Translations under genes and position numbers: made by a program | Assembly (NCBI GenBank): GCA_964563925.1 | Contig: CAZLZD010000080.1 | Span: forward strand, 1 to 13,448 | Direction: 5' to 3' | Length of the DNA stretch: 13,448 nucleotides | Origin: JAUILA01 sp964563925 | GTDB lineage: Bacteria > Bacteroidota > Bacteroidia > Cytophagales > Cyclobacteriaceae | Notes under the pieces: model-generated | The model's database searches: none | What the model saw: only the letters and a program-made list of their open reading frames with translations | What the model was told of the DNA's origin: nothing | Shown: positions 1 through 6,658 of the stretch, piece by piece | Position numbering within the stretch: the stretch's first letter is position 1 | Layout of the letters: each line of letters starts with the position of its first letter

Positions 1-1299
1 CATTAGCCACTCCCAGGTTACAAGAAGTACTATGACTGGAAGATACTTTAGTTTAGAAATCACATCCGTGCTCAGCTCAAATTCAAGTATTCTTCTGATG
101 TAATTCAGGGCATCGGTCATGGTTGCTGAGCGGAAAAATATCCAGGCGAAACATGTCAATGAAAAAGTCGCAATAATCGAAGTCAACTCACCCAGGGAAG
201 GCACCACTGAGTCGCCGGATACCGTATCCAAATTCTTCCGGTTAAAATTGAACACCATCAGAGGTATAAAATAGACGGCATTTAAGCCGCCCCAGGCAAT
301 AAACGTCCAGTTGGCACCATGCCAGAAACCACTTACAACAAATATTACCGCCACGTTGAACAATGCTCTCTTTAATCCTACCCGGCTGCCTCCCATGGGA
401 ATGTATACGTAGTCTCTGAACCACGTTGACAGCGAAATATGCCATCTTCTCCAGAATTCTGCCATATCCCGTGAAAAATAGGGATAGGCAAAATTACGCA
501 TCAGATCAAATCCAAAAAGTCTGGCTGTACCAATCGCGATATCTGAATATCCGGAAAAATCACAATAGATCTGAAAGGCAAAATAAACAGCACCTAATAT
601 CAATGTCGGCGCTGAGTATTCGGTGTAGTTTGAGAATATGTCATTGACTAGTATCGCACAGGTATCGGCTATAACTACCTTCTTGAATAATCCCCATAGG
701 ATTTGCCTTAATCCGTCGCGGCCATTTTTGAAATCAAATCTTCTCGGAATCAAGAATTGAGGCAACAGATTGGAAGCACGTTCGATTGGTCCGGCCACCA
801 GTTGCGGGAAAAAGCTGACATAGGCAAAGAAGGCCACCGGATCATTGGATGCTTTCATCTTTCCCCGGTAAACATCTATCGTATAACTTAACGTCTGGAA
901 GGTATAGAAGCTTATGCCTACCGGGAGAATGAAATATAAGGAGGTAACGTTAGGGTTAAAGCCAAATGCACTGATGATTTCTGCGAAGGATTCAATAAAG
1001 AAATTGAAATACTTAAAAAGGCCCAGCATGCCGAGATTAGCAACCAGGCTTATAAACAACAATGCCTTTCTTGTTCTCTTAGAGTTATGATTCTTTTCGA
1101 TGCCGAGAGCAACAAGGAAATCCACAACCGAGCTGAACGCAATGAGGCCCAGGAACCTCCAGTCCCACCAGCCATAAAACAGGTAGGAAACGACCAGCAG
1201 AAATAAATTCTGCCTATTCAGGTTTTTGTTGAACACAAACCAATAAAGGAGAAAAACCACGGGAAGGAAAACCGCGTACTCAATAGAATTGAAGAGCAT
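1..1299 (-). CDS. MBOAT family O-acyltransferase (AlgI/DltB-like), 3' end cut by window
   Basis: Integral-membrane acyltransferase expected to move an acyl (often acetyl) group across or at the inner membrane onto an exported polysaccharide. An open frame of 433 codons runs from the ATG at 1299-1297 to the left edge without a stop, so the C-terminus (probably a few dozen residues, judging by usual AlgI-like lengths) is missing. Many hydrophobic segments are visible. The MBOAT signatures are present: RRWHISLSTWFRDYVYIP with H287, and SGFWHGANWTFIAWG with H327, the invariant histidine regarded as catalytic in the family. A YCDFSGYSDIAIG segment typical of AlgI-like members lies upstream of these. 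The start overlaps the stop of the sulfotransferase gene (TAATG), which implies translational coupling. Its base composition is clearly more AT-rich than the genes further right. The acceptor glycan and acyl donor cannot be read from sequence; the neighbouring Kdo and glycosyltransferase genes suggest a surface glycan. Confidence 0.93.
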   Translation of the reverse strand, partial: MLFNSIEYAVFLPVVFLLYWFVFNKNLNRQNLFLLVVSYLFYGWWDWRFLGLIAFSSVVDFLVALGIEKNHNSKRTRKALLFISLVANLGMLGLFKYFNFFIESFAEIISAFGFNPNVTSLYFILPVGISFYTFQTLSYTIDVYRGKMKASNDPVAFFAYVSFFPQLVAGPIERASNLLPQFLIPRRFDFKNGRDGLRQILWGLFKKVVIADTCAILVNDIFSNYTEYSAPTLILGAVYFAFQIYCDFSGYSDIAIGTARLFGFDLMRNFAYPYFSRDMAEFWRRWHISLSTWFRDYVYIPMGGSRVGLKRALFNVAVIFVVSGFWHGANWTFIAWGGLNAVYFIPLMVFNFNRKNLDTVSGDSVVPSLGELTSIIATFSLTCFAWIFFRSATMTDALNYIRRILEFELSTDVISKLKYLPVIVLLVTWEWLM

Positions 1300-1994
1300 T
1301 ATTCTTCTTTTTCGTATCCAAAATAAGCAATTTCCCTTGCAAAAATCCGTGTAATCCAGCGCTTTTCCTCTTCAGTCAGCACTTCCTGGTACGGCCGTTT
1401 ATCTTTTCTCACACTTCCCTTCGCCTTCCTTGGCGGAAGCTGAAGCACTTTATCCAGTTTTAGCTTCTGTGAAATATCCCGTAGGGCCTCTTCCATTTGC
1501 TCGTACTGGTATACCTCATCCACAATTGGCATGGAGTTATCCGTGTACAGGTTGAACCCCCCCATCTTACTTACTTTCCCCGATTTTATGTACTCCAGGA
1601 TCGAAGAAAAACCATCCCTCTTACCAGACCAGTGATAGAGCGAAATGACCTTATCATACGGATTCCGTTCAAAGCTGAATTTGAAGTAGGAATTCCAGAT
1701 GTCTGCGGGAATGTGCCGGCGTACCGCCCTGGCGCCAATGTGGTTATAAAATTCAAGCCGCTTCAGTCCCCAGACCGATTTGGCCAGGTCCCTTTTGGAA
1801 TACGTGCTAAGGGGAATCGTACAGTTCTGCGGTCCCCGGTAACCCAGTTCTTTCCGGTAGGCTTCATCTTTGGGAGAAATCGGTGTAATGACATCATCCG
1901 GTCCGCAGATTTCCGATAGCGCTATTTCAAGGCTGGTGCCTGCGGTTTTTTGCGTCTTGATAAAGATGAACTTGTGTTTGTGGGAGAGGATCAT
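1299..1994 (-). CDS. Sulfotransferase family 2-like protein (PAPS-dependent)
   Basis: Predicted 231-residue cytoplasmic sulfotransferase that would move sulfate from PAPS onto a sugar hydroxyl. Near the N-terminus, KTQKTAGTSLE (residues 13-23) matches the 5'-phosphosulfate-binding loop of the Sulfotransfer_2 group, which normally reads K.(H/Q)KTAGTS. FSFERNPYDKVISLY (106-120) matches the 3'-phosphate-binding motif, with R110 and S118 at the usual eight-residue spacing. There is no signal peptide and no membrane segment. The start ATG (1994) lies 8 nt downstream of the kdsA stop, and its stop shares one base with the MBOAT start, so kdsA, this gene and the acyltransferase look like one transcript. 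The natural reading is a tailoring enzyme that sulfates the glycan whose Kdo and other sugars are handled by the upstream genes. The acceptor is unknown. Confidence 0.85.
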   Translation of the reverse strand: MILSHKHKFIFIKTQKTAGTSLEIALSEICGPDDVITPISPKDEAYRKELGYRGPQNCTIPLSTYSKRDLAKSVWGLKRLEFYNHIGARAVRRHIPADIWNSYFKFSFERNPYDKVISLYHWSGKRDGFSSILEYIKSGKVSKMGGFNLYTDNSMPIVDEVYQYEQMEEALRDISQKLKLDKVLQLPPRKAKGSVRKDKRPYQEVLTEEEKRWITRIFAREIAYFGYEKEE

Positions 1995-2002
1995 TGAGCT
2001 GA

Positions 2003-2845
2003 CTAACGCTGTTCAACATACTTCCGGCCGCATTTCCAGGCATCATGAATCATGGCCAGGAATTCCTCCATTTCGGCCAAAGGAATCATATTGGGTCCGT
2101 CGCTTAAGGCCTTTGAGGGTTCCGGATGGGTTTCGATAAAGAATCCGTCCACCCCGGCTCCGGCCGCTGCACGGGCAAGGAACGGGGCAAATTGCCGTTG
2201 TCCGCCGCTTTTCCCACCCAGTCCGCCAGGCTGTTGCACACTATGGGTCACATCAAATATCACCGGCGCATACTGCCGCATCACGGGGAGTCCGCGCATA
2301 TCGACCACGAGGTTATGATACCCGAAAGAAGCTCCGCGCTCGGTCAGAAGTACATTTTCATTGCCGGTTTCCTTTACCTTATCAACGGCATACTTCATAT
2401 CTTCCGGCGCCATAAACTGGCCGCGCTTGATCTTTACGGTTTTTCCAGTCTCGCCGGCTGCAATCAGCAAGTCGGTCTGGCGACACAAAAAGGCCGGTAT
2501 CTGCAGCACATCCACAACCTCCGCTACTTCGGCGGCCTGTACGGATTCATGTATATCGGTCACGACAGGTACATTCAGTTCGCTTTTCACCGCCGCCAGG
2601 ATGTCAAGTCCGTCTTCCATTCCTTTCCCGCGGTAACTCCCGGCAGAGGTGCGGTTGGCCTTGTCAAAGGATGCCTTGAACACATAATTGATCCCGAGCT
2701 TTTCGCACAATGCCTTCACGGTACGTCCGGTTTCCAGGCAGATTTCCAGGCTCTCGGCGGCACACGGACCGGCAAACAATGTCATTTGTTCGCTACCGGT
2801 GACAATAGAATCTGCAATACGTGTGGATTTATCGAATATCTTCAT
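2003..2845 (-). CDS. kdsA: 3-deoxy-8-phosphooctulonate synthase (Kdo-8-P synthase), metal-dependent class
   Basis: Condenses phosphoenolpyruvate with D-arabinose 5-phosphate to Kdo 8-phosphate, the committed step of Kdo synthesis, in the cytoplasm. The 280-residue protein has the usual length and motifs: FKASFDKANRTS (57-68), GYHNLVVDMR (175-184), FDVTHSVQQPGG (197-208), SGGQRQF (213-219) and FIETHPEP (236-243). All four ligands of the metal-dependent class are present: C28 (in AGPC), H201, E238 and D249. Their spacing is close to that of the Aquifex enzyme; the E. coli type has Asn at the first position. The frame is open 15 codons further up, to 2890, but the ATG at 2845 is preferred. It begins the conserved domain, gives normal length, and a TATCTTTG promoter element at 2866-2873 lies inside the longer version. 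It is followed 8 nt later by the sulfotransferase gene. Whether it is the housekeeping copy or a cluster-specific second copy cannot be decided here. Confidence 0.96.
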   Translation of the reverse strand: MKIFDKSTRIADSIVTGSEQMTLFAGPCAAESLEICLETGRTVKALCEKLGINYVFKASFDKANRTSAGSYRGKGMEDGLDILAAVKSELNVPVVTDIHESVQAAEVAEVVDVLQIPAFLCRQTDLLIAAGETGKTVKIKRGQFMAPEDMKYAVDKVKETGNENVLLTERGASFGYHNLVVDMRGLPVMRQYAPVIFDVTHSVQQPGGLGGKSGGQRQFAPFLARAAAGAGVDGFFIETHPEPSKALSDGPNMIPLAEMEEFLAMIHDAWKCGRKYVEQR

Positions 2846-2865
2846 TGATTCCAGTAATAAGTTGA

Positions 2866-2897
2866 CAAAGATAGACTCTTTATGCCGCAAGTGCCAA
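2866..2897 (-). promoter_or_regulatory. Predicted Bacteroidota-type promoter of kdsA
   Basis: On the minus strand a TATCTTTG element (2866-2873) matches the Bacteroidota -7 consensus TAnnTTTG. A TTGG (2894-2897) lies 20 nt upstream where the -33 TTTG/TTG element is expected. The promoter sits in the gap between the GT4 stop (2913) and the kdsA ATG (2845), leaving a leader of roughly a dozen bases. It implies that kdsA and the modification genes can be transcribed independently of the glycosyltransferases. It also supports the ATG at 2845 over the one at 2890. The -33 match is imperfect. Confidence 0.5.
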
Positions 2898-2912
2898 CCC
2901 CTTCAAAACTGT

Positions 2913-4058
2913 TTAAGCGTTTTGCTGCAACCACCGGATTATGTGCGCGGCATTTTGCTTCCAGGTATATTCTGTTTGCACCAGGCGGGCGCCCTGGCGG
3001 GAAAGTGTCGTACGGAGGTCAGGGTCATCCATTAATTTCAACAGGCAGGTGCGTATTGACGCCGGATTTTCCCCGGACAGCAGGAGATGTATTCCATCCG
3101 TAAAGACTTCACGGACTGCCGGGGTATCCGGACCAACCGTTGGGATGCCCATACCGGCGTATTCGAACAGCTTTAGCGGGCTCATATAATCCATGGCCTT
3201 GTGATGGACTGCTATATCAAAAAGGCTCAGGTAGCGGGGCATTTCGTCATGGGGAATCCAGCCGGTAAATATAATATGGTCCTCCAGCCCTTTTTCTTTA
3301 ACCAGTTGCCTGAGTTCCTCGCCGGCCGGTCCGTCTCCCACAATGACCATCCGGGGCCTGGATTCATGATCCCGAACCAGGGAAAATGCCTCAATCAGCA
3401 GGGGCACCTTTTTATGACGGTCCAGCGTGCCGGCATACCCTATAACCAGGTGGGAGTCGTCCAGCCCCAGTTTGGTTCTGATACCAGAACTGTCCTGCCG
3501 GCTGAACTTATCCGGATGGTACCCGTTGTGCACCACATGGTCACGTTTCGGGTCCATGACGGGACCCATGACCGAAGACCGCAAGACATCCGAAACAAAG
3601 AAGTTATGATCGGCCTCCCGCATCCAGTTTTTCTCCAGGTTTCTGAAGATATTCCGGAAGGCAATGTTTTTGAATGATTCGTCAAACGGGGATGCATTGA
3701 CCTCGGTAGCCACAACAAGGGAAGGAAAGCGCTTTTTTATTTTCCCGATCTGGATGAGATTGGAATCAAGGCGCATCACCAGGTGCGTGGGCTTCCAGGA
3801 TTCAATTTCTGCATACAGTGCCTCCAGGTGGAAGCGGTTCCTGCGGTAAAAGAACGCTATCTGAAACAGCGAAATATTTCTTAGGTTGTCACGCAGGGAA
3901 GTGCCTGAAGCAGGCGTACCTCCGCCGGCTGTGCCAGGTGGAAATACACGAACCTCCTCCACATCCGGATGCGACGATGCCTCCTGCACAAAAGCCCTGG
4001 AATGATTGCTTCCTCCGTGGCCGGAATGATACGCCGTGCTGTAATAAAGAAGCTTCAT
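2913..4058 (-). CDS. Glycosyltransferase family 4 (GT-B fold)
   Basis: Retaining glycosyltransferase of 381 residues, expected to use a nucleotide sugar to extend a surface glycan at the cytoplasmic face of the membrane. The N-terminal acceptor domain starts with MKLLYYSTAY and a glycine-rich loop (residues 12-17). The C-terminal donor domain shows GYAGTLDRHKK (207-217), IVGDGPAGEEL (239-249), FTGWIPHDEMPRYL (264-277) and SPLKLFEYAGMGIPTVG (293-309), the last being the donor-binding region of GT4 enzymes. E299 occupies the second glutamate of the EX7E motif, while the first is replaced by tyrosine, a variation common in SPLKLFEY-type members. There are no membrane segments or signal peptide. 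Its ATG overlaps the GT29 stop by 4 bp (ATGA), so the two transferases are translationally coupled and probably act in sequence on one acceptor. The donor sugar is not predictable. Confidence 0.9.
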   Translation of the reverse strand: MKLLYYSTAYHSGHGGSNHSRAFVQEASSHPDVEEVRVFPPGTAGGGTPASGTSLRDNLRNISLFQIAFFYRRNRFHLEALYAEIESWKPTHLVMRLDSNLIQIGKIKKRFPSLVVATEVNASPFDESFKNIAFRNIFRNLEKNWMREADHNFFVSDVLRSSVMGPVMDPKRDHVVHNGYHPDKFSRQDSSGIRTKLGLDDSHLVIGYAGTLDRHKKVPLLIEAFSLVRDHESRPRMVIVGDGPAGEELRQLVKEKGLEDHIIFTGWIPHDEMPRYLSLFDIAVHHKAMDYMSPLKLFEYAGMGIPTVGPDTPAVREVFTDGIHLLLSGENPASIRTCLLKLMDDPDLRTTLSRQGARLVQTEYTWKQNAAHIIRWLQQNA

Positions 4059-4783
4059 GTGGCTTCCTTTACAATATTCTCCAAATCCTCATCCATAATG
4101 ATATTCTTGTGCTGCTGCTTTTTAAGCTCGGCAAGAAACGTACTGAACTCAAGGTCGATATCATGGACTCCCGCCTTTTTGATATAGGTTACCGGGTCCT
4201 TCATCTGGTCACGGTAGCCTTCTCCAAAGGGTGTCCGGAAGAATGTGAAGCCGGTAATGTACAGTTCGCTGAAATCAGACCTCAGGAGTGTCATCAGGGC
4301 CGAAAGCCCCATGGTGGGGTGGTATTCACCCTGTGTTTTCGCGATATCCCGGTAGAACTTCCGCGGAAGGGTGTAGGTGGTATAAGGCTCCAGGTATTTT
4401 TTGTAGAAGTTAAAAGACCTTCTGAGCCCGGCAAAGGTATTACGCGGATTGATCACATAGGTAATGCCGATCTCCTCGTAAAGCGCCATGTCAAGCTTGC
4501 CTCCCCCGCTTTCGTTGTTTTCAAAAAAATTATGAAAAAGTACATCACAGCGCGTTCCGATATAGGGCAGGTTTTTCTCCTTCTCCAGCAACAACGGCGC
4601 TTTGTTCATCCGGACCACATAATCAAACGAATCAAGCCATTCGCCATTCTTTTCTTTATAGGCTGAATCGGCCGGACCCACAATAGCCACGCGCTTTCCT
4701 TTAAACAAACTGATATCAAAGGTCCTGACGTATCTGAATGCCAGGATCAATCCCCGCGATGCGTTGACCAGTTTAGTGATCAT
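4055..4783 (-). CDS. Glycosyltransferase family 29 (sialyltransferase-like)
   Basis: A 242-residue protein with the three sialyltransferase motifs of GT29. An L-like motif spans residues 30-63 (KRVAIVGPADS, then LDSFDYVVRMNKAP, comparable to the I(D)..D.V.RMN.AP core of animal enzymes). An S-like motif spans 155-179 (HPTMGLSALMTLL, then ELYITGF). The very short HxxxxE motif is H207-E212. Family knowledge: GT29 enzymes use CMP-activated nonulosonate or Kdo-type sugars; plant GT29 proteins have been linked to Kdo or related acids in rhamnogalacturonan II. Inference: lying between kdsC and kdsA, this is a candidate CMP-Kdo transferase. CMP-sialic acid or another CMP-sugar is not excluded. No signal anchor is evident, unlike Golgi members, which suggests a cytoplasmic or peripheral enzyme. 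It overlaps the GT4 gene by 4 bp and starts 31 nt after the kdsC stop. A TATTTTTG element at 4803-4810 could be an internal promoter. Confidence 0.82.
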   Translation of the reverse strand: MITKLVNASRGLILAFRYVRTFDISLFKGKRVAIVGPADSAYKEKNGEWLDSFDYVVRMNKAPLLLEKEKNLPYIGTRCDVLFHNFFENNESGGGKLDMALYEEIGITYVINPRNTFAGLRRSFNFYKKYLEPYTTYTLPRKFYRDIAKTQGEYHPTMGLSALMTLLRSDFSELYITGFTFFRTPFGEGYRDQMKDPVTYIKKAGVHDIDLEFSTFLAELKKQQHKNIIMDEDLENIVKEAT

Positions 4784-4802
4784 ATAATTCTGTGGTTTTT
4801 AT

Positions 4803-4810
4803 CAAAAATA
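4803..4810 (-). promoter_or_regulatory. Possible internal -7 promoter element for the GT29 gene
   Basis: TATTTTTG on the minus strand matches TAnnTTTG and sits 19 nt before the GT29 ATG (4783), in the short gap after the kdsC stop. About 19 nt further upstream there is only TTAC where TTTG is expected, inside the end of kdsC, so this may be a chance match in an AT-rich spacer. If real, the glycosyltransferase pair would have its own start of transcription. Confidence 0.3.
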
Positions 4811-4814
4811 CAGG

Positions 4815-5369
4815 TCAGCGTCTGCTTCGGTAATCATCCACGGCTTTCTGAAGGACGCCTTTGGCCGCGAGCAGAAAATCACCCACTTCCCGCAGGACCC
4901 CGTACCCTGACCTTGCCTCGGTAATAATATCGGCATAATCATGCAGGTAGGCCGGGGAATCCGCCGGCATAAATCCCAGCCCGCATTTCTCCAGGCAGGC
5001 AAGATCAATCAGGTCATCTCCCACGTAGGCTATTTCGTGCCATTCCAGCTCATATTCCCGTTTCATGTCTTCCATCATGGCAAACTTATTTTTCACACCC
5101 TGGTGGTAGAAATCCACTTTTAATTCCGTCATACGAATCCTGACAAGTTCGGATTGCCTGCCGGTAATTGATCCGAGAATGAATCCATGCTCACGAAGTG
5201 GAGCAAGGATCTGTCCGTCCCGCACAAAGAAACGCTTCAGTTCGTCCCCCTTATTGGAGTGATAAATTCCGCCGTCGGTGAGCACACCATCGACATCAAA
5301 TACAAGCGCCCGGATCTGGCGGGCCTTTTCCAGAAATTGTTCAGGATACTTTTTGAGAATGGATTCCAT
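4815..5369 (-). CDS. kdsC: HAD-family Kdo-8-phosphate phosphatase
   Basis: Hydrolyses Kdo 8-phosphate to free Kdo and phosphate, the step after KdsA and before CMP activation by KdsB, in the cytoplasm. The 184-residue length is typical of the C0-type HAD phosphatase KdsC. Motif I is FDVDGVLTDG (24-33), with nucleophile D25 and acid/base D27. Motif II is SITGRQSE (67-74). The conserved lysine lies in GVKNKF (91-96), and motif III is YVGDDLIDLACLE (115-127). GIYHSNKGDELKRFFVRDG and the C-terminal GYGVLREVG are characteristic of KdsC. Related phosphatases act on N-acylneuraminate 9-phosphate, but the nearby kdsA favours Kdo. It is the first gene of the minus-strand glycan run. The ATG at 5369 lies only 8 nt past a TATCTTTG element, so the transcript may be leaderless or nearly so. 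No later Met precedes motif I. Confidence 0.92.
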   Translation of the reverse strand: MESILKKYPEQFLEKARQIRALVFDVDGVLTDGGIYHSNKGDELKRFFVRDGQILAPLREHGFILGSITGRQSELVRIRMTELKVDFYHQGVKNKFAMMEDMKREYELEWHEIAYVGDDLIDLACLEKCGLGFMPADSPAYLHDYADIITEARSGYGVLREVGDFLLAAKGVLQKAVDDYRSRR

Positions 5370-5377
5370 ACTGGCAC

Positions 5378-5411
5378 CAAAGATAATTGCTTATTACCCG
5401 ATAAAAAAAGT
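5378..5411 (-). promoter_or_regulatory. Predicted Bacteroidota-type promoter of kdsC
   Basis: TATCTTTG (5378-5385, minus strand) is identical to the -7 element found before kdsA and fits TAnnTTTG. A run of T residues lies about 17-23 nt upstream, in the -33 position, giving TTTT rather than TTTG. The ATG follows only 8 nt after the element, implying a very short or absent leader. It is the likely main promoter of the kdsC-GT29-GT4 set. Confidence 0.5.
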
Positions 5412-5489
5412 AAGTGTCTTTAAACGTAAATTGAGTAACAGAAGGTACCGTATAAATGGAAGAATTATCATGATACTATTTGCAGTTCA

Positions 5490-6584
5490 CTATTGCTTCT
5501 TCCGGCCCTGCCTCCTCTTTATCCGCACCCCGTCCGTGCCATTCTCCAGCGTATTATTCTCAAAGCGTATATCCTCACAACCCTCATCCATGCTGAAGGT
5601 GTGCATATTCCTGTTCTTTTGAGAGGTGATCTGATTATCAAACGCATATATCTTTTTCACGATGCCGTGGCCCGAGATATGACCTCCGCGGATGACCCCC
5701 ATGGGTGCATCGGACGTATTGTTATAGAAATAGAATTGCTCCCGGTCATTGTTGCGGTTGCCCTTCAGGTAAGCGGCAAAGGGTTCGTCATAGAGTTTGT
5801 TGTCATGGAAGAATACCCTTCTGACATCCCCTCCCCCGCCGGCGGTAAGGGTACTGAAGCGGGAACGGCCGAATTTATTATTACGGATCACAATGTCCTC
5901 AATCTGCTGTTTCTTGCCGTTGTTTTCCAGGTCGATGGAAGACCGGCGGATCTCGAACAGGTCAGAATTTTCGATCAGCACATGATTGGCGTTGACCACC
6001 GCAATGCCCTGGCGGCAGTTATGATGCCCTTTCACATTGTCTATCCATACATTGGAAGAGCGGTTTACATAGATAAAATCGCCGTACACATTGGAAATGT
6101 CCAGGTTCTCAATCCGGATATTCTTTGAGCCCACCACCTGGATGCCGTGCTGCGCCTCGTAGGCACCGCCCTTGCAGTCACCATCGTCCTTCCATCCGCC
6201 GGTGGCATTAGGACCCTGGATGAGACCCATTTCCCTTCCGGCCACCGGCCGCAAGGTGATGTTTGTGCAATTCTTCAGCCGGATCAAGGACCTGATCCTG
6301 GGCCATTGCTTCGTACCCTGGTCGCACTGCGGGGCGGCATTCTCCCCGGTGGTCGTCCACAGGCGTTCATCGATCTCAAAGATCTTATTGTGCACGTTTT
6401 CCAGGCAGATCGTACCGTCATCCTCCGGGACCAGCGGCAGGATTTCCACCGTGGCATTCTGCCCGATACCTGCTTCCGTAATCCGGTTTACAATCTTTTG
6501 TTCTTCCTGGTAGACGGCCTCCCGGTCAATCGGATCGGTGGCAAAGAGCGCAGTCACGAGGATAAGTGCTAAAGAGTAATTCAT
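5490..6584 (-). CDS. Right-handed parallel beta-helix repeat protein, probably exported
   Basis: A 364-residue protein starting at the ATG at 6584; a TTG two codons upstream (6590) is a less likely start. The first about 15 residues (MNYSLALILVTALFA) form a hydrophobic signal-like segment, though without the usual early lysine or arginine, followed by TDP. From about residue 95 to the end it shows repeats with asparagine ladders and short beta strands (NITLRPV, NIRIENLDIS, NVWIDNVKG, HVLIENSDL, DIVIRNNKFG, RVFFHDNKLY, QFYFYNNT, KIYAFDNQI, DIRFENNTL). This is the pattern of pectate-lyase/NosD-type beta-helices, which often bind or cleave polysaccharides. The region KGHHNCRQGIAVV resembles a site-like central rung. 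No lipobox, membrane anchor or T9SS-type C-terminal domain is visible; the tail is very basic (RIKRRQGRKKQ). The substrate is unknown. It may be a polysaccharide lyase, epimerase or binding protein, on the same strand as the glycan genes but separated from them by 120 bp. Confidence 0.85.
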   Translation of the reverse strand: MNYSLALILVTALFATDPIDREAVYQEEQKIVNRITEAGIGQNATVEILPLVPEDDGTICLENVHNKIFEIDERLWTTTGENAAPQCDQGTKQWPRIRSLIRLKNCTNITLRPVAGREMGLIQGPNATGGWKDDGDCKGGAYEAQHGIQVVGSKNIRIENLDISNVYGDFIYVNRSSNVWIDNVKGHHNCRQGIAVVNANHVLIENSDLFEIRRSSIDLENNGKKQQIEDIVIRNNKFGRSRFSTLTAGGGGDVRRVFFHDNKLYDEPFAAYLKGNRNNDREQFYFYNNTSDAPMGVIRGGHISGHGIVKKIYAFDNQITSQKNRNMHTFSMDEGCEDIRFENNTLENGTDGVRIKRRQGRKKQ

Positions 6585-6611
6585 AAGCAATGGCGTTTTA
6601 CCGTATGATTA

Positions 6612-6643
6612 CAATGATTATACCATAATTAGTAAAATGCAAA
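6612..6643 (-). promoter_or_regulatory. Weak candidate promoter of the beta-helix gene
   Basis: On the minus strand TTTG (6640-6643) is followed after 19 nt by TAATCATTG (6612-6620), 27 nt before the ATG at 6584. The -33 element and spacing fit the Bacteroidota pattern, but the -7 element matches only its TA part well. It lies in the AT-rich stretch between the gene and the palindromic repeat. Confidence 0.25.
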
Positions 6644-6658
6644 TTATCCTTCTTTTAC

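Noticed and set aside
2126..2848. Long plus-strand open frame (240 codons) opposite kdsA
   Set aside because: It is fully antisense to a clear kdsA with all catalytic motifs; its translation shows no domain or plausible composition.
2846..2890. N-terminal extension of KdsA by 15 residues
   Set aside because: The extension contains the likely promoter element, lacks family similarity, and the ATG at 2845 gives the usual length.
3818..4666. Plus-strand open frame of 282 codons across the GT4/GT29 junction
   Set aside because: Antisense to two genes with convincing motifs and an ATGA junction; the translation is not protein-like.
4815..5369. KdsC-like gene considered as N-acylneuraminate-9-phosphatase paired with the GT29 enzyme in a sialic acid pathway
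   Set aside because: No neuA, neuB or neuC-type gene is present, KdsC-specific segments are seen, and kdsA is two genes away; sialic acid remains only a secondary option.
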